A stretch of DNA of 64,000 nt from Diogma glabrata (lineage: Eukaryota; Arthropoda; Insecta; Diptera; Cylindrotomidae). The notes beneath the pieces are model-generated. The model was given only the letters and a program-made list of their open reading frames with translations. It searched no databases and was not told the origin of the DNA. Numbering within the stretch: the first letter of the stretch is position 1; every line of letters starts with the position of its first letter. A program made the translations under genes and the position numbers. The DNA lies in assembly GCA_963693315.1 (NCBI GenBank), contig OY856187.1:47758485-47822484 (forward strand), read 5' to 3'. Below are positions 21,709-33,007 of the stretch, piece after piece.

Positions 21709-23444
21709 ATTTTACTTCGGTCTGAAAGACCTAAGTATTACATTCATGAGCTCAAAGTGAAATTCTTACACCCACTTTTTTTGGCGTTTCTCGACGTTTT
21801 AGGACCTACTGATTAAGAAAAAGCAAAAAAAAAAATGTATGTCTGTCTGAAGGCCGGCCGGCCGTCCGTCATTACCTACGCTGCAGGGAAAACCGCAGGA
21901 GGAATTTCAAAAATTTCTTTTCTAAAAATAGGTATACACAAGGGACAGGTCCAAAAGGACGCTGTGTTTGATAACTGTACCGGAAGTGTGTCGAAAAAAT
22001 CATTATGTGTGTCAAAAATAGTAAATTTTCATATTTTTGGCTTAAAAAACGTTCATTTTAAGTGATTACGAGTAGGAACATTAAATTTGGAGAAATCTTG
22101 ATGGTCGGGACTGGTATGTGAGATCAAAAACTATATTATTGCATTATAAGTTTGTCAAAAAAATGTTGTCAAGTGTGTCAAAAGAAAGATTTTTATTTAT
22201 TTTTTTACCCAATTTTTTGGAAAAAAAATAAAATTAATTGTTTGTTTGAAATGAAATTTTATTACTATTATTGAGAATTATGGCATTATAAGTTTGTCAA
22301 AAAAATGTTGTCAAGTGTGTCAAAAGAAAGATTTTTGTTTATGTTTTACCCAATTTTTTGGAAAAAAATAAAATTGTTTGTTTGAAATGAAATTTTATTA
22401 TTATTATTGAGAATTATGGCATCATAAGTTAGTCAAAAAAATGTTGTCAAGTGTATCAAAAGAAAGGTTTTAATTTATTTTTTACCCAATTTTTTTAGAA
22501 AAAAATAAAATTAATAGTTTGTATGACATGATATTTTATTATTATTATAGAGAATTATGGCATTATAACCCAAGTAACAATTGACTCGGTAAATTGTCAT
22601 TCACAGCTAAAGCTATGCTGTGACAACGTCTCAAAATCCGAAAAACTGTACGAAATAGTTATAAAAGTTAAATAGCTAAATCATTAGTTTTGAAAACGTT
22701 GTGACAGAAAATAAAACAGCTAATTCCCTTGTATAGGTAATATGTGTTCATAGCAGTAATATCATTATTTTCGTAAAATCAAAATTGTTATGAGGAAAGC
22801 AATTTTGCTACTATAGTCAAGTATTTATGCGTTAAAGTCAAAACGTTTTATTATCGGTTTTGTATAGTTTCAAAGTCAAATCCCAATTAATCAGTTTAGT
22901 TCTTTTAATAGCAAGATAGCTGAAAAAGATGAATACAATATAATTTAGACTGTATTGTTGAGTTTGAGCTTTCTGTAAAGCAAATTCGCTGTGCACTCAT
23001 ATTGTCAATTAATTTCATGCTATGAGCATACGATACGTCATGTATATTTTTCAAACCATAAAAAAATTACCTGGTCTTACTTGGTCGGCTGTGACAGTGC
23101 ACTCGATATTATTTTATATAATGGAAAATAAAAATATAACCATTATTTTAAATCATTAAAGAAATATACACGCAGTTCTACATTTCGTAGAAAGTCCGAG
23201 ATCAATACTAAACAGCTGAAAATGGAACCTTAATTAATTACGAAAATTTGTGTATTAACGTTAAACGATTGACATGTGCCAATTACACTGTTAGAAAAAT
23301 AAAAGTGATTTCCTTTGATCACTTTTATTGTAGTATCACAACAACTACAAGCAACAAAGTATGTAAACATAAGTAAGTTTTTTTTTTCAAAAATGTTTAA
23401 TTTAATTTGATAACGAGTATTATTTTATTCTCTTTGTTTTATAG

Positions 23445-24560
23445 ATGAGAACAATTTAGTTTCCAATAAAAATTGTGATACTGATTTAAAAGAGAGCAAT
23501 TATGTCTTTTTCAAGACATCTCTACTTCAAATACCAAAACTTTTAACATCTGTAACCTCCATATATGATCAAAACGAAAAATTCGGATATTTCCTTAATG
23601 ATAACGAAGACGAAGAAGAAGAGAATACATAAGACTTTTTCGATAAGATAGATTATAGACAGTATCGTTTATTATTGCACAAACTGCTTTAAAGGAAATG
23701 CTCTTAACGATTTATAACCAATGCCTTAAACAAAATAAATTGCAACCACTACGATGTGATGCAAGTATAGTACCATTGGCTGGTGGTTTGTATTGGAATC
23801 GAGGTGTTAAATGTTACTTAGAATCTTATTTCAAATCCTTAGATAGTTCAAGTTCCATCAGTCTAAGTATAAATATTGATGGAGTATTTATTTATAAAAG
23901 CTCAAAAACTCAATTTTTTCCCGTTAACTTCGCAATACATGCGAGCTCGACGATTTTGTACCGATGGTTGTAGGGATTTACTGTGGCAATAGTAATCCTT
24001 CTTCGGTGAACAACTATTTGAAAGGCTTTGTAGATGATTTGTAAACGATCTTGCAAAACGGTATGGTAATAAATAATAGCAAAATAGATATTAAAATCCG
24101 TTGCTTAATTTGTGATGCCGCAGCTGGTAGTATAATCAAAGGTAAAGATACTAATCGAAAACAAAATGAAACCAAAATTTCGAAATCTCAATTAGCTTTG
24201 TCTGAGTCTTGCTCTAGTTACAGTAAACTTCAGCACTTATCATGGATGTCTTAACTGCCATGTCATCGGAGAGCATGATAATGCCTTATATGCCTAAACG
24301 AACTGATTATTCCTTTCGCCAGCAACTAGACAAACAGCATCACAAATTCAATTCAGCACTTCTCTGCCTTCCTATTAATATGGTAGATGATGTTATCGTA
24401 TGTGATATGCTTCATCAGCAGTATATTGGTATTATGAAAAAAACTTTGTTTTATTGGTCAAGAAAAGAAAATGGGGTTTCATTTTTCACGACGGGATCAT
24501 CGACGCATTTAGGAAGTATCACCATATTTAATAAAATGCATTTTGCCATTGGGCATTAAC
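23445..24560 (+). pseudogene. Transposase-like protein of the CACTA-like element, broken
   Basis: A plausible intron acceptor (TTGTTTTATAG, about 23445) opens a 60-codon acidic segment ending DNEDEEEENT at a stop (23631). Next comes an open frame (23698-23973) with SLSINIDGVFIYKSSKTQFF, which resembles an insect transposon-encoded family with an N-I-D-G-x-x-x-x-K-S-S motif. The frame shifts near 23965, then GIYCGNSNPSSVNNYLKGFV, a stop, IKIRCLICDAAAGSIIKG, and after another shift (24242-24559) RTDYSFRQQLDKQHHKFNSA and MLHQQYIGIMKKTLFYWSRK. Only this half of the expected protein is present. No host function is suggested. Confidence 0.65.
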
Positions 24561-26300
24561 CGTTCAGTTACACCACTTGAAAAGAAAATGGCAATTAGAG
24601 CAAAATTACAGAAATTACAGAGTTACAGCAAAATTTGTATATTTGTCCTACAAAACGAAATTTGTTTTCATTCCATTGCTTCACACTTTATAAATCATAC
24701 TATTTAAATATCCTCTATTCAATAACGCATACCATTGAATGTTGCTGTAAAAAATTAAAAACAATGTTTATAAAATTATTTATTTCAAACAAATGAAAAT
24801 ATATTTTCTTGACAAATTCATATTATGAGTTCATTGGTTGAGAATGTCTCATGACTAGCCAACAGACTTGCATTCTGATTTTAAGTTCTCTGTAGAAATA
24901 ATTGATGATCTACATGAATATCATTTAATAAACAACAACTACGTTTTATCCTCTTTTTTCACATTTTCTTTCACACAAAGCAAAACTACTTACCACAAAA
25001 CTACAAAAGGCCACCTCAACGAAAGATTGCTTACCTTAAAGCAATCCGTGAAAATGCTTAACATATAACAATTTTGGTTATTATGAGGACAACGATAGGC
25101 CTCTAGACAAAGCATTATAGTTATTAAGGACAATGAATATTACTTATTTTCTAAAATGTTATTGACGGTAAGTAGTTTTCAGAAATGATAATATCCCGTT
25201 ATGGTATTAATATTTTGAATGCAATTTTCATTTTAACTACGCAATATTTATTACTAAAGGCAAATATGTCATTTATTTGCTTATTTCCCATCTAAAGAAA
25301 AGGCATTTTAGCTGTAAAAATGTTGACTTTAGTATAACTAGTAAAAAGGATATCAATTTATCTACATAGCTGTTATACATATTGCAGACATATTTTAATT
25401 CTATTTGTTATGCACAAAAATGGCTGCCAAATTAAACGGTACGATATAATACCAAAAAAATTGTTTTTCTCAATGAAAACACGAAAATAAACGCTTGTAA
25501 TTTGTAGTTTGATTAATTTTTTTAAAGATATTATATTATACATTTCAAATTGATGAATTTTTTTTGCAAATAAAAATTTTACGACAAACTTTAAATTTTA
25601 TTTACTTATTAAATATCAATTAATTTGTTGGCGCATATTAATTATCTGAGGTAACTTTAGAAACTGCCCGATAAATTTATTTCTGCAAGTGTTTTTACGT
25701 TCGGAACATGCAGAATCTAAAACAATAATTATTTAACATATAACTTGGCCATCCATTATGAATACAATCAAAAAAATTATGTAGCATTAAAAAACAAAGT
25801 AATTAAGTTATGCAAGATCATTTTTATAATCAAATTGGGGGAAAAAATATACGAAATTGTTATTTTTATAAATTGTGTTTTTAAAAAAGCAGTTTAGATT
25901 TTCTGGTTAATTTTTCTTTTTTCAATCTAAAATCGCTTAAATAACTATTATACTTTTACGAATGCTAAGTTACAACAATAATTTTTTAATTGTTATGTTT
26001 CCGTTTTTCCTAATTTTACTATTCTGCGTTGAACTCAGCGATATCGCAAAAACAACTCATTTAATTTTTGTGAAGCGTTATTGCTAAACTAACGAAATTG
26101 ATATATTAAAAACTGTTTTACAATTATAGCAAATTCGCTGTGTGACGTTATTACAACGTACTGCCAACCAAAATATGATCCCCATTTTAGCTGCCGCAAC
26201 ATCAGCAAAACGTTGTGAAAACGTTTTTTGTATTTTTTGAACTTGTTATTACAACTAAATTCCTGTAAATTTTAGCTGACACAACGTTGTGACAGCTTCA
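24561..26300. other. Non-coding right part of the CACTA-like element
   Basis: AT-rich, no ORF of note. The last 200 bp carry repeated AACGTTGTGA and TTACAAC words that belong to the subterminal repeats. Confidence 0.5.
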
Positions 26301-27068
26301 AATTGTTACTTGGGAAGTTTGTCAAAAAATAATGTCAAGTGTGTCAAAAAATGATTTCATTTATTTTTTTAGCCAATTTTTTAGAAAAAAAAAATTTAGC
26401 TGTTTTGATGACGTAAATGTAATTTAAAATGAAATTGGACATGGATATTTTTGAATTTGATATTTTTGGATGGATATTTTTGGATTTGATAGTTTTTGAA
26501 ATATTTTTAGAATATCTTTAGAATTTTGAAAAAAGTTTTAATTTTTGATTTTGTAAGAATTTTTGGAATATTTTTAGAATTTTGGAAAAATTTTTAATTT
26601 TTGATTTTATTATAATTTTTGGAATTTTGAAAAAATTTTCAATTTTTGATTTTGTAATAATTTTTGCAATTATTTTTAGAATTTTGGAAAAAGTTTGAAT
26701 TTTTAAGAATTTTTGAAATATCATTGGAATTTAGAAAAAGTTTAAATATTTGATTTTATTCTAATTTTTGGAATATTTTTGGAATTATGAAAAAGTTTGA
26801 ATTTATTTAATTTAACAATATTTTTGGAATTTTGATTATAATTTTCCGGCAACGTATTGATATTTCGTGTTAGTTTTGTAATACTTTTTTAAACAAAGAT
26901 GAAAAATATTTGTACTTTAACAAAGAGCTATGTTTGATATACATCGCTGACCAAAACTAAAAACCATGTCCTCATAAAAGTTTTTTGCCGAAAACTATAT
27001 CAAAATCCTTAACCGAGTCCGAAGTCTTGATATCTCAGAGCTGTGAGATTTCAGCCCCTCCATATTTT

Positions 27069-27518
27069 CATTGTTATATTTTCCCCAATTTTTCTTCTCA
27101 CTAAACACTGAAATGCCTACTTGACACTTCCAAAAACATATATTTAAACATAGTCACACCAGAGTCATCTGATAAAATGAAACCAATTTTGTTTATTTTG
27201 TGTTTTGCTATTACCTTGCTAATATGTATGGAGTTTTATAGACATCTTGTTAGCTCGTTATTTATTTTTTGCTAGTCATTTTGTATATAGGAATCTATAC
27301 TGACAAAATAAATATTGACAACACGTTAGTAGGTTTTTTTAAGTTTTCAATTTATTTTTTAAATAAATATTAAATACTCCTATTTGTATTATATTAACTT
27401 TTGATGATATCAGACTGTGACCCGCAGACTTTTAAATCTTCTTATTATTTCGAATAATCTTTTTTAATTTCGGATGGATGGATTTAGAAATTGTTTATTT
27501 CGTTTGTAACGAAATCGT
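27069..27518. other. Intergenic; 3' flank of cuticle gene 2
   Basis: Contains TTTATTTTTTAAATAAATATTA (27351-27372) and CAGACTGTGACCCGCAGACT (27412), both with counterparts downstream of gene 3 (32752 and 32803) and partly of gene 1 (13640). They are probably 3' UTR. The minus-strand AATAAA lies at 27352. Confidence 0.55.
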
Positions 27519-27953
27519 TTACCAAGCATAGTTGAAACCGAGCCCGCTTGTGTATGACATATGTGCAACAGCTGGAGCGGCAGAATATCTAACTCCTAAG
27601 AGACCTCCAGCAACAACTGGTGCAGCGGCAATACCATGACCAAGAACTGGTGAAGCATAACCATGACCAAGAACTGGTGAAGCATAACCACGAGCAATAG
27701 CTGGGGCAGCATAACCATGAGCGATAGCTGGTGCAGCGTATCCATGAGCTAGAGCTGGTCCTACAACACCACCATATCCATAGCCTCCATATGCTGGTTG
27801 TACTACAGCTGGAGCTCCCAATAATCCTGGTGCGGCTTGGGCAATGGCGATGATGGACAAAAGAACTGCTACCTATAAATTATAAAATTTAAATAAATTA
27901 AATATATCATATATAACTGAAAGTAAAAACCACAAATTTCTTACTTTAAACAT
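27519..27953 (-). CDS. Cuticular-protein-like gene without the CPF block (gene 2)
   Basis: Exons 27945-27953 (Met-Phe-Lys) and 27519-27872, joined over a 72-bp GT-AG intron (donor GTAAG, acceptor TATAG). The product is 120 residues: signal peptide MFKVAVLLSIIAIAQA, then GLLGAPAVVQPAYGGYGYGG, five Ala/Pro repeats of the form HGYA(A/S)P(A/V)(I/L), and the tail GGLLGVRYSAAPAVAHMSYT ending in NYAW, which is identical in type to genes 1 and 3. The ~45-residue block of genes 1 and 3 is absent. The mature chain is therefore almost wholly low-complexity. A structural role in cuticle is inferred from the paralogues, the signal peptide and the composition. Confidence 0.88.
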
Positions 27954-28032
27954 TTTAGTTTATTATTTTTTGTTTTAATCGAATTGATTGAACTCTAAAA
28001 TTGTACTATACCATTTCAATAGAAATATGCAA

Positions 28033-28041
28033 CCTTATATA
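28033..28041 (-). promoter_or_regulatory. TATA box of cuticle gene 2
   Basis: TATATAAGG on the minus strand, 80-88 bp upstream of the ATG, the same distance as in genes 1 and 3. Confidence 0.65.
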
Positions 28042-28049
28042 CTGAATAA

Positions 28050-29165
28050 AATTGCATTTGACATTAAAGATATAAAAACAAGAACAAACGCATAAAACGA
28101 TTATTTTCATACAACTTGTTATAATTGACATGCGTTGGACGGAGACAAAAACTATCACAACAGTGTAATTATGTACTTAGTAGGTGATTTGTTTCTTTCG
28201 TATTTCTTAGTTTAACTTCTTTTGTTTTTATTTAAATAAAATTTAAATTAATGCATTTAGATTTTTATTTGGTTGATTGAAGTAATAGCAGGAATAATAT
28301 TTTATATTAGAAAGACAATAATTAATCAAATATTTATATGCGTAGGTGTGTTTGTTGATTTATCAATTTTTGGAATCACATTTCAGTTGCAACCGATCTT
28401 GTTGCTAAGAACAAGTATCCATGCTTTCTTTTTAAACACTACCCTTTCGGAAGCCAATTGGAATATCGCCTATTCGATTTCTTGATATCAGTTGATCATG
28501 ACACATGACACATTTCGCCCATTTGGGTGCGTATACGCAATTCTTCTTGAAGCAATCCTTTAACTCCATAAGATTACCACGTTTGGTAGCACAAAACAAA
28601 AAGTCCCTTGTCGATCAAGAGCATCAGCTTGGCGAATTACTTTCGATGTGGTAAGCCCCAACTGTAGAACCTTAATTGCTATCTTCTGACTGTCGAAAAT
28701 TCAACTATCTATTACTATTATTACATCGTACTTTAACAAGTCTATGACCAGTCTATTTCTTTAGTGCAGAAAGTTCAGCTTGAAAGACATTGCAGTGATC
28801 GGCAGGTTGTCCGCGAAATTACGAATGACGCTGTTATCACACACACACTAGTATAAAAGTTCTAGAGATTTCCTAGGGATTCTAGGTGACGGACGGAATA
28901 CTTTGTGCAGTCTGAATGGACTGAAAAAAAAGTTGAAATAATTACAACCTCATCTCGAAGTTGGTAGTTTCTTATTCAAACAAAGAAAAAATACTTGCAA
29001 ACAATATCAATGTGATTGGGACAACTACATATAAATATTTTCCTGACAACCGAATGAGGTTTATTTAAAATATTTTAATAAAGTGTTACAAGCAATATAA
29101 AAGTAGTTGAATAAAGTTAATAACTAATTCCGTGAAAAAAATTTACTTTGGCATTATATCATGGG
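28050..29165. other. Intergenic between gene 2 and repeat B copy 2
   Basis: No firm gene. A minus-strand stretch at about 28480-28680 can be read as ~60 open codons with spaced cysteines, but I cannot match it to a family. Confidence 0.35.
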
Positions 29166-30777
29166 TTTTACTTCGGTCTGAAAGACCTAAGTATTACATT
29201 CATGAGCTCAAAGTGAAATTCTTACCCCCACTTTTTTTGGCATTTCTCGACGTTTTAAGACCTACTGATTCTACAAAAGCAAAAAAAAATGTATGTCTGT
29301 CTGCCGGCCGGCCGTCATTATGTACGCTGGAGGGACGGATTAAACCGCTGGACGGATTTCAAAAATTTTTTTTTTCTAAAAATAGGTATACTCAAGGGAC
29401 AGGTCTGAAAGGACGCCGTGTTCGATAACTGTACCGGAAGTGTTTCAAAAAAATCATTAAGTGTGCCAAAAATGGCAAATTTTCATATTTTTAGCTTAAA
29501 AAACGTTCATTTTAAGTGAGTAGGAACATTGAATTTGGAGAAATCTTGATGGTAGGAATTGGTATGTGAGATCAAAAACTAGATTATTGCATTATAAGTT
29601 TGTCAAAAAAATGTTGTAAAGTGTGTCAAAAAAAAGATTTTTATTTATTTTTTACCCAATTTTTTGGAAAAAAATAAAATTGTTTGTTTGAAATGAAATT
29701 TTATTATTATCATTGAAAATTATGGCATTATAAGTTTGTCAAAAAAATGTTGTCAAGTGTGTCAAAAGATTTTTATTTAGGTTTTTACCCAATTTTTTGG
29801 AAAAAAATAAAAAAAAAATTATTATTATTGAGAATTATGGCATTATAAGTTTGTCAAAAAATTTTGTCAAGTGTGTCAAAAGAAAGGTTTTTATTTATTT
29901 TTACCCAATTTTTTTAGAAAAAAATAAAATTTATAGCTTGTATGACATGATATATAATTATTATTATAGAGAATTATGGCATTATAAGTTTGTCAAAAAA
30001 TAATGTCAAGTGTGTCAAAAAATGATTTCATTTATTTTTTTAACCAATTTTTTGGATAAAAAATGTAGCTGTTTTTATGACGTAAATGTAATTTAAAATG
30101 AAATTGGACATGGAAATTTTTGAATTTGTTATAGTTTTTGAAATATTTTTGGAATTTTGTATTTTTGATGTTGTAATAATTTTTGCAATATTTTTGGAAT
30201 TTCGGTAAAAGTTTTAATTTTTGATTTTGTAAGAATTTTTGGAATATTTTTAGAATTTTGAAAAAATTTTAGTTTTTGATATTATTATAATTTTTGGAAT
30301 TTTGAAAAAATTTTCAATTTTTCAATTTTTTCAATTTTTGATTTTGTAATAATTTTTACAATATTTTTAGAATTTTGGAAAAAGTTTGAATTTTTAAGAA
30401 TTTTTGAAATATTATTGGAATTTAGAAAAAGTTTAAATTTTATTCTAATTTTTGGAATATTTTTGGAATTTTGAAAAAGTTTGATTTTATTTAATTTAAC
30501 AATATTTTTAGAATTATGATCATAATTTTCCGGCAACGTATTGATGTTTCGTGTTAGTTTTGTAATATATTTTTAAACAGAGATAAAAAATACTTGTAGT
30601 TATGTTATGTTGTTATATACATCATACATACAGAGTTATGTTATTATATACATCGCTGCCCAAAACTAAAAACCATGTCCTCATAAAAGTTTTTTGCCGT
30701 AAACTATATCAAAATCCTTAACCCAGACCGAAGTCTTGATATCTCAGAGCTGTGAGATTTCAGCCCCTCCATATTTT
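29166..30777 (+). repeat. AT-rich tandem-array repeat family B, copy 2 (complete)
   Basis: 1612 bp with the same ends as copy 1: TTTTACTTCGGTCTGAAAGA and GATTTCAGCCCCTCCATATT. It has four tandem units with GCATTATAAGTTTGTCAAAA (29590, 29727, 29838, 29980), then the AATTTTTGGAATATTTTT array at 30110-30520. No inverted ends, no ORF except shadows of the array. Confidence 0.75.
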
Positions 30778-30832
30778 TCCATTTTAAAATTGAAATATTT
30801 TAAATTAATTGAACTATATTTTATATTCACAT

Positions 30833-30990
30833 AAACACTCCTTGAGGTTGTCTCAACTACATCCTTCTGTAACTATATAGATGTTGAATCAATTTCGGAG
30901 CTCGATTCGCCATATTTGTCCCCGCGGCGAGGTTGAGACAACTGCATTTCGATTGAAAACAGAACATGTTTTTTTCAGTGTGGCTTAAGG
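30833..30990 (+). repeat. Short dispersed repeat, uninterrupted copy
   Basis: Contains GGTTGTCTCAACTACATC at the left and GGTTGAGACAACTGCATTTC at the right, a small inverted pair. The two halves correspond to 1682-1751 and 5377-5455, which are separated there by 3.6 kb. Confidence 0.55.
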
Positions 30991-31611
30991 GATTCTTATA
31001 CTTCTTTTTTTAACAAAATAAGGGCAGGTTTTTTCATGATCTGACATGTAGAGTGTTAAGTCTATTATGAAAAACTTGTTTGGTGCGGATCATAAATTTC
31101 TTCACCATTGTAATTTTACTTCAATACCGTAACACGTCGAAGATACTTTCCTAGCATAGCTCAAAGTAAAAAATAAAATATTTTTAAGATATAGGAACTG
31201 TCCAGTATTTGCTCATTTCCAGGCTATTCTTTCACCATAGTGGCTATAGTAATTGCCCTTGGGCAAGATAAGAGGTCAAAACTCGATAGTTTTACTAGAT
31301 TTGAAGCTTCTCAATACAGATATGTGTCCGGAACCACTACTGGGTTCTGGCTGAGTATCACCCAGAATAGTGCAAAGTTACAAATGTATCATCCTATACT
31401 TCTTATCTGAAACTAGTTATAAAACTGTGTTTTTTAGACATTTTTTGATTCTCCCACATCGCAGATCGACAAATTTTGTACGAAGAATAAAATCAAGAAG
31501 CAGCTCACTCGAGAGTGAGTTCATGGTGTCAGTTCATTGTTATAGGCATTTATTTCCAGAATACTTCCCCTTGAAGCATTATATAACTCTATCATATATG
31601 TGAAGGCAATC
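30991..31611. other. Intergenic
   Basis: Less AT-rich than the surroundings, perhaps an old coding remnant, but I found no motif in any frame. Confidence 0.35.
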
Positions 31612-31684
31612 GTCTGGTTTCCTACAAAATCATGAAACCCAAAAATACCTTTTTTGGGTTTCATGATTTTGTAGGAAACCAGAC
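31612..31684. repeat. Perfect inverted repeat, 34-bp arms, 5-bp loop
   Basis: Left arm 31612-31645 starts GTCTGGTTTCCTACAAAATC. Right arm 31651-31684 is its exact reverse complement. The loop is TACCT. No mismatch in 34 pairs. The flanks (GGCAATC and ACGAACT) are not complementary. Confidence 0.9.
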
Positions 31685-33007
31685 ACGAACTCTGAGTTGT
31701 ATTAGTATATCATTTACATTGACAACTTTTAGTTTCGTTCTCAGATCCCTCAAAGTAGACTAATTGCTTACCTGTACAGCGACAGGCGTTGGAGATTGGG
31801 ATATTCTCTTAATTTAACTAGATTTCTATGCCAATCCTCAATAGATTGAAGGGTTCAATCGATCGATCTAGGGGTTTCGCTAACAATGTTTATGGAAAAT
31901 GTTAGCAAGTGCTCTTACCACCATATCCCAGCTTGGGCGTAATCTTCCCATCGTTCTGCGTTCTATTCATCACAGTTACAACTAGATGTTCTTTTACAAC
32001 ATCTTTAAAAGATTTTGATGTAACCTAAACCTTCTGTGTTTAAAAGGCACTGTTGAATTCCTTCCGCGATTCCTGTCTTTTGCCCTTTCAGGGCTTTACG
32101 CATCACGTTTTATTACAGCTGGCATTATATCCTTAATTGTTTCAATGTTTCCTTCACGCATTGTAAATCTGCTTTAAAGGCTTAGAGGGATATGTCTCAC
32201 TTGAGCATATGGCCCGACTTTTAGTTTTCTTAAGAATCAAATCTTCAGTGCTACCACCGATCATCCAAATAACCAAAATTTCGTTTATTGCCTTTTCTGG
32301 ATTCTTAATAGAACCGGACTACTCTTATTGGAATGGACCTGATTGAACTATTGATTATAGATTACGTTCTGTATAGTATAGATTAGCTCTGTATAAAGAT
32401 GTCTCCAAGGCACTGTTCTTTCTTCAACCCTATTTCAGATCCATGCCAATGATTCATTTGGAACGATTAAATTTAGTGTCTGGCGAATCGTTTTGCTTTT
32501 GTGTTTAAACTAATACAGTTTTTCTGATTAGCTCAACACTGTTGTAACGGTTCTAACAAACGTTTGCGTATTACGTAAATAGTCCTGAAATAAACGAACG
32601 AGATATCGTCATCAAACTAAAGCCAAATTACAACATCATGTTGATAACAAAAAATTCACATGAAGAATGGAATCGTGTAAAGGACTATTGAAGCTTGTAA
32701 GACCACTTAAGCAATAATTAACATATTCCATAATTTTTTTTATCGACAGATTTATTTTAAAATAAATAATAAATATTTTGTTTACATTAATTTTTGATTT
32801 TATGACTGTTGACCGCAGACTTTTATTTGTTAAGAAGTTATGTCTAAAGTAAACTATTTTCTCCAATCAAACAAGTGGTTTTAGTTTTAAAGCTGATTTA
32901 ACGGAAAATTTGTTTGATCGAGGAATATAATTTTACTTTAGATTCGATATAATATTTTGTGGTGAGTATATTTGATTGAGTATTCTATTTCCATGATGAG
33001 TCACTGA
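31685..33007. other. Intergenic; 3' flank of cuticle gene 3 at its right end
   Basis: The minus strand at 31950-32200 has patches that can be read as protein with many stops, not assignable. From about 32750 the sequence shares GACTGTTGACCGCAGACTTT and an AT block with the 3' flank of gene 2, likely 3' UTR. Confidence 0.4.

Larger units (their letters stand above)
22569..26314 (+). mobile_element. DNA transposon, CACTA/EnSpm-like, 3746 bp
   Basis: The ends CCCAAGTAACAATT (22569-22582) and AATTGTTACTTGGG (26301-26314) are a perfect 14-bp inverted repeat. The uninterrupted copy of the host repeat (29985) reads CATTATAAGTTTG, so the insertion made a 2-bp AA duplication. The words ACAACGTTGTGAC and CAGCTAA recur just inside both ends, a subterminal-repeat arrangement known from CACTA elements. 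Inside is a broken transposase-like gene. The superfamily is an inference from the short duplication, the subterminal repeats and the protein. Confidence 0.75.
21709..27068 (+). repeat. AT-rich tandem-array repeat family B, copy 1 (split by a transposon)
   Basis: Starts TTTTACTTCGGTCTGAAAGA and ends GATTTCAGCCCCTCCATATT, as does copy 2 (29166-30777). Without the 3746-bp insertion it is 1614 bp, against 1612 bp in copy 2. Internal layout: a unique head with CCGGCCGGCCGTC; four ~130-bp units each with GCATTATAAGTTTGTC and GTCAAGTGTGTCAAAAGAAA (22130-22568, then 26315); an A/T-only tract of ~50-bp units TTTTTGGAATATTTTT (26480-26830); and a unique tail. It has no terminal inverted repeats and no coding capacity. 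Confidence 0.75.

Noticed and set aside
26518..26724. Lys/Ile/Phe-rich frames here and at 30285-30536 and 50400-50582
   Set aside because: Translations of the A/T-only tandem units of repeat B; the composition follows the DNA repeat.
28480..28700. Possible minus-strand coding piece with Cys pairs
   Set aside because: About 60 readable codons without a start, splice context or family match; too weak to annotate.
31950..32200. Protein-like patches on the minus strand (MREGNIETIKDIMPAVIKRD and others)
   Set aside because: Several stops and shifts, and no family that I can name.
32636..32866. Minus-strand 76-codon frame
   Set aside because: It covers the 3' flank shared by the cuticle genes; that flank is better explained as UTR.
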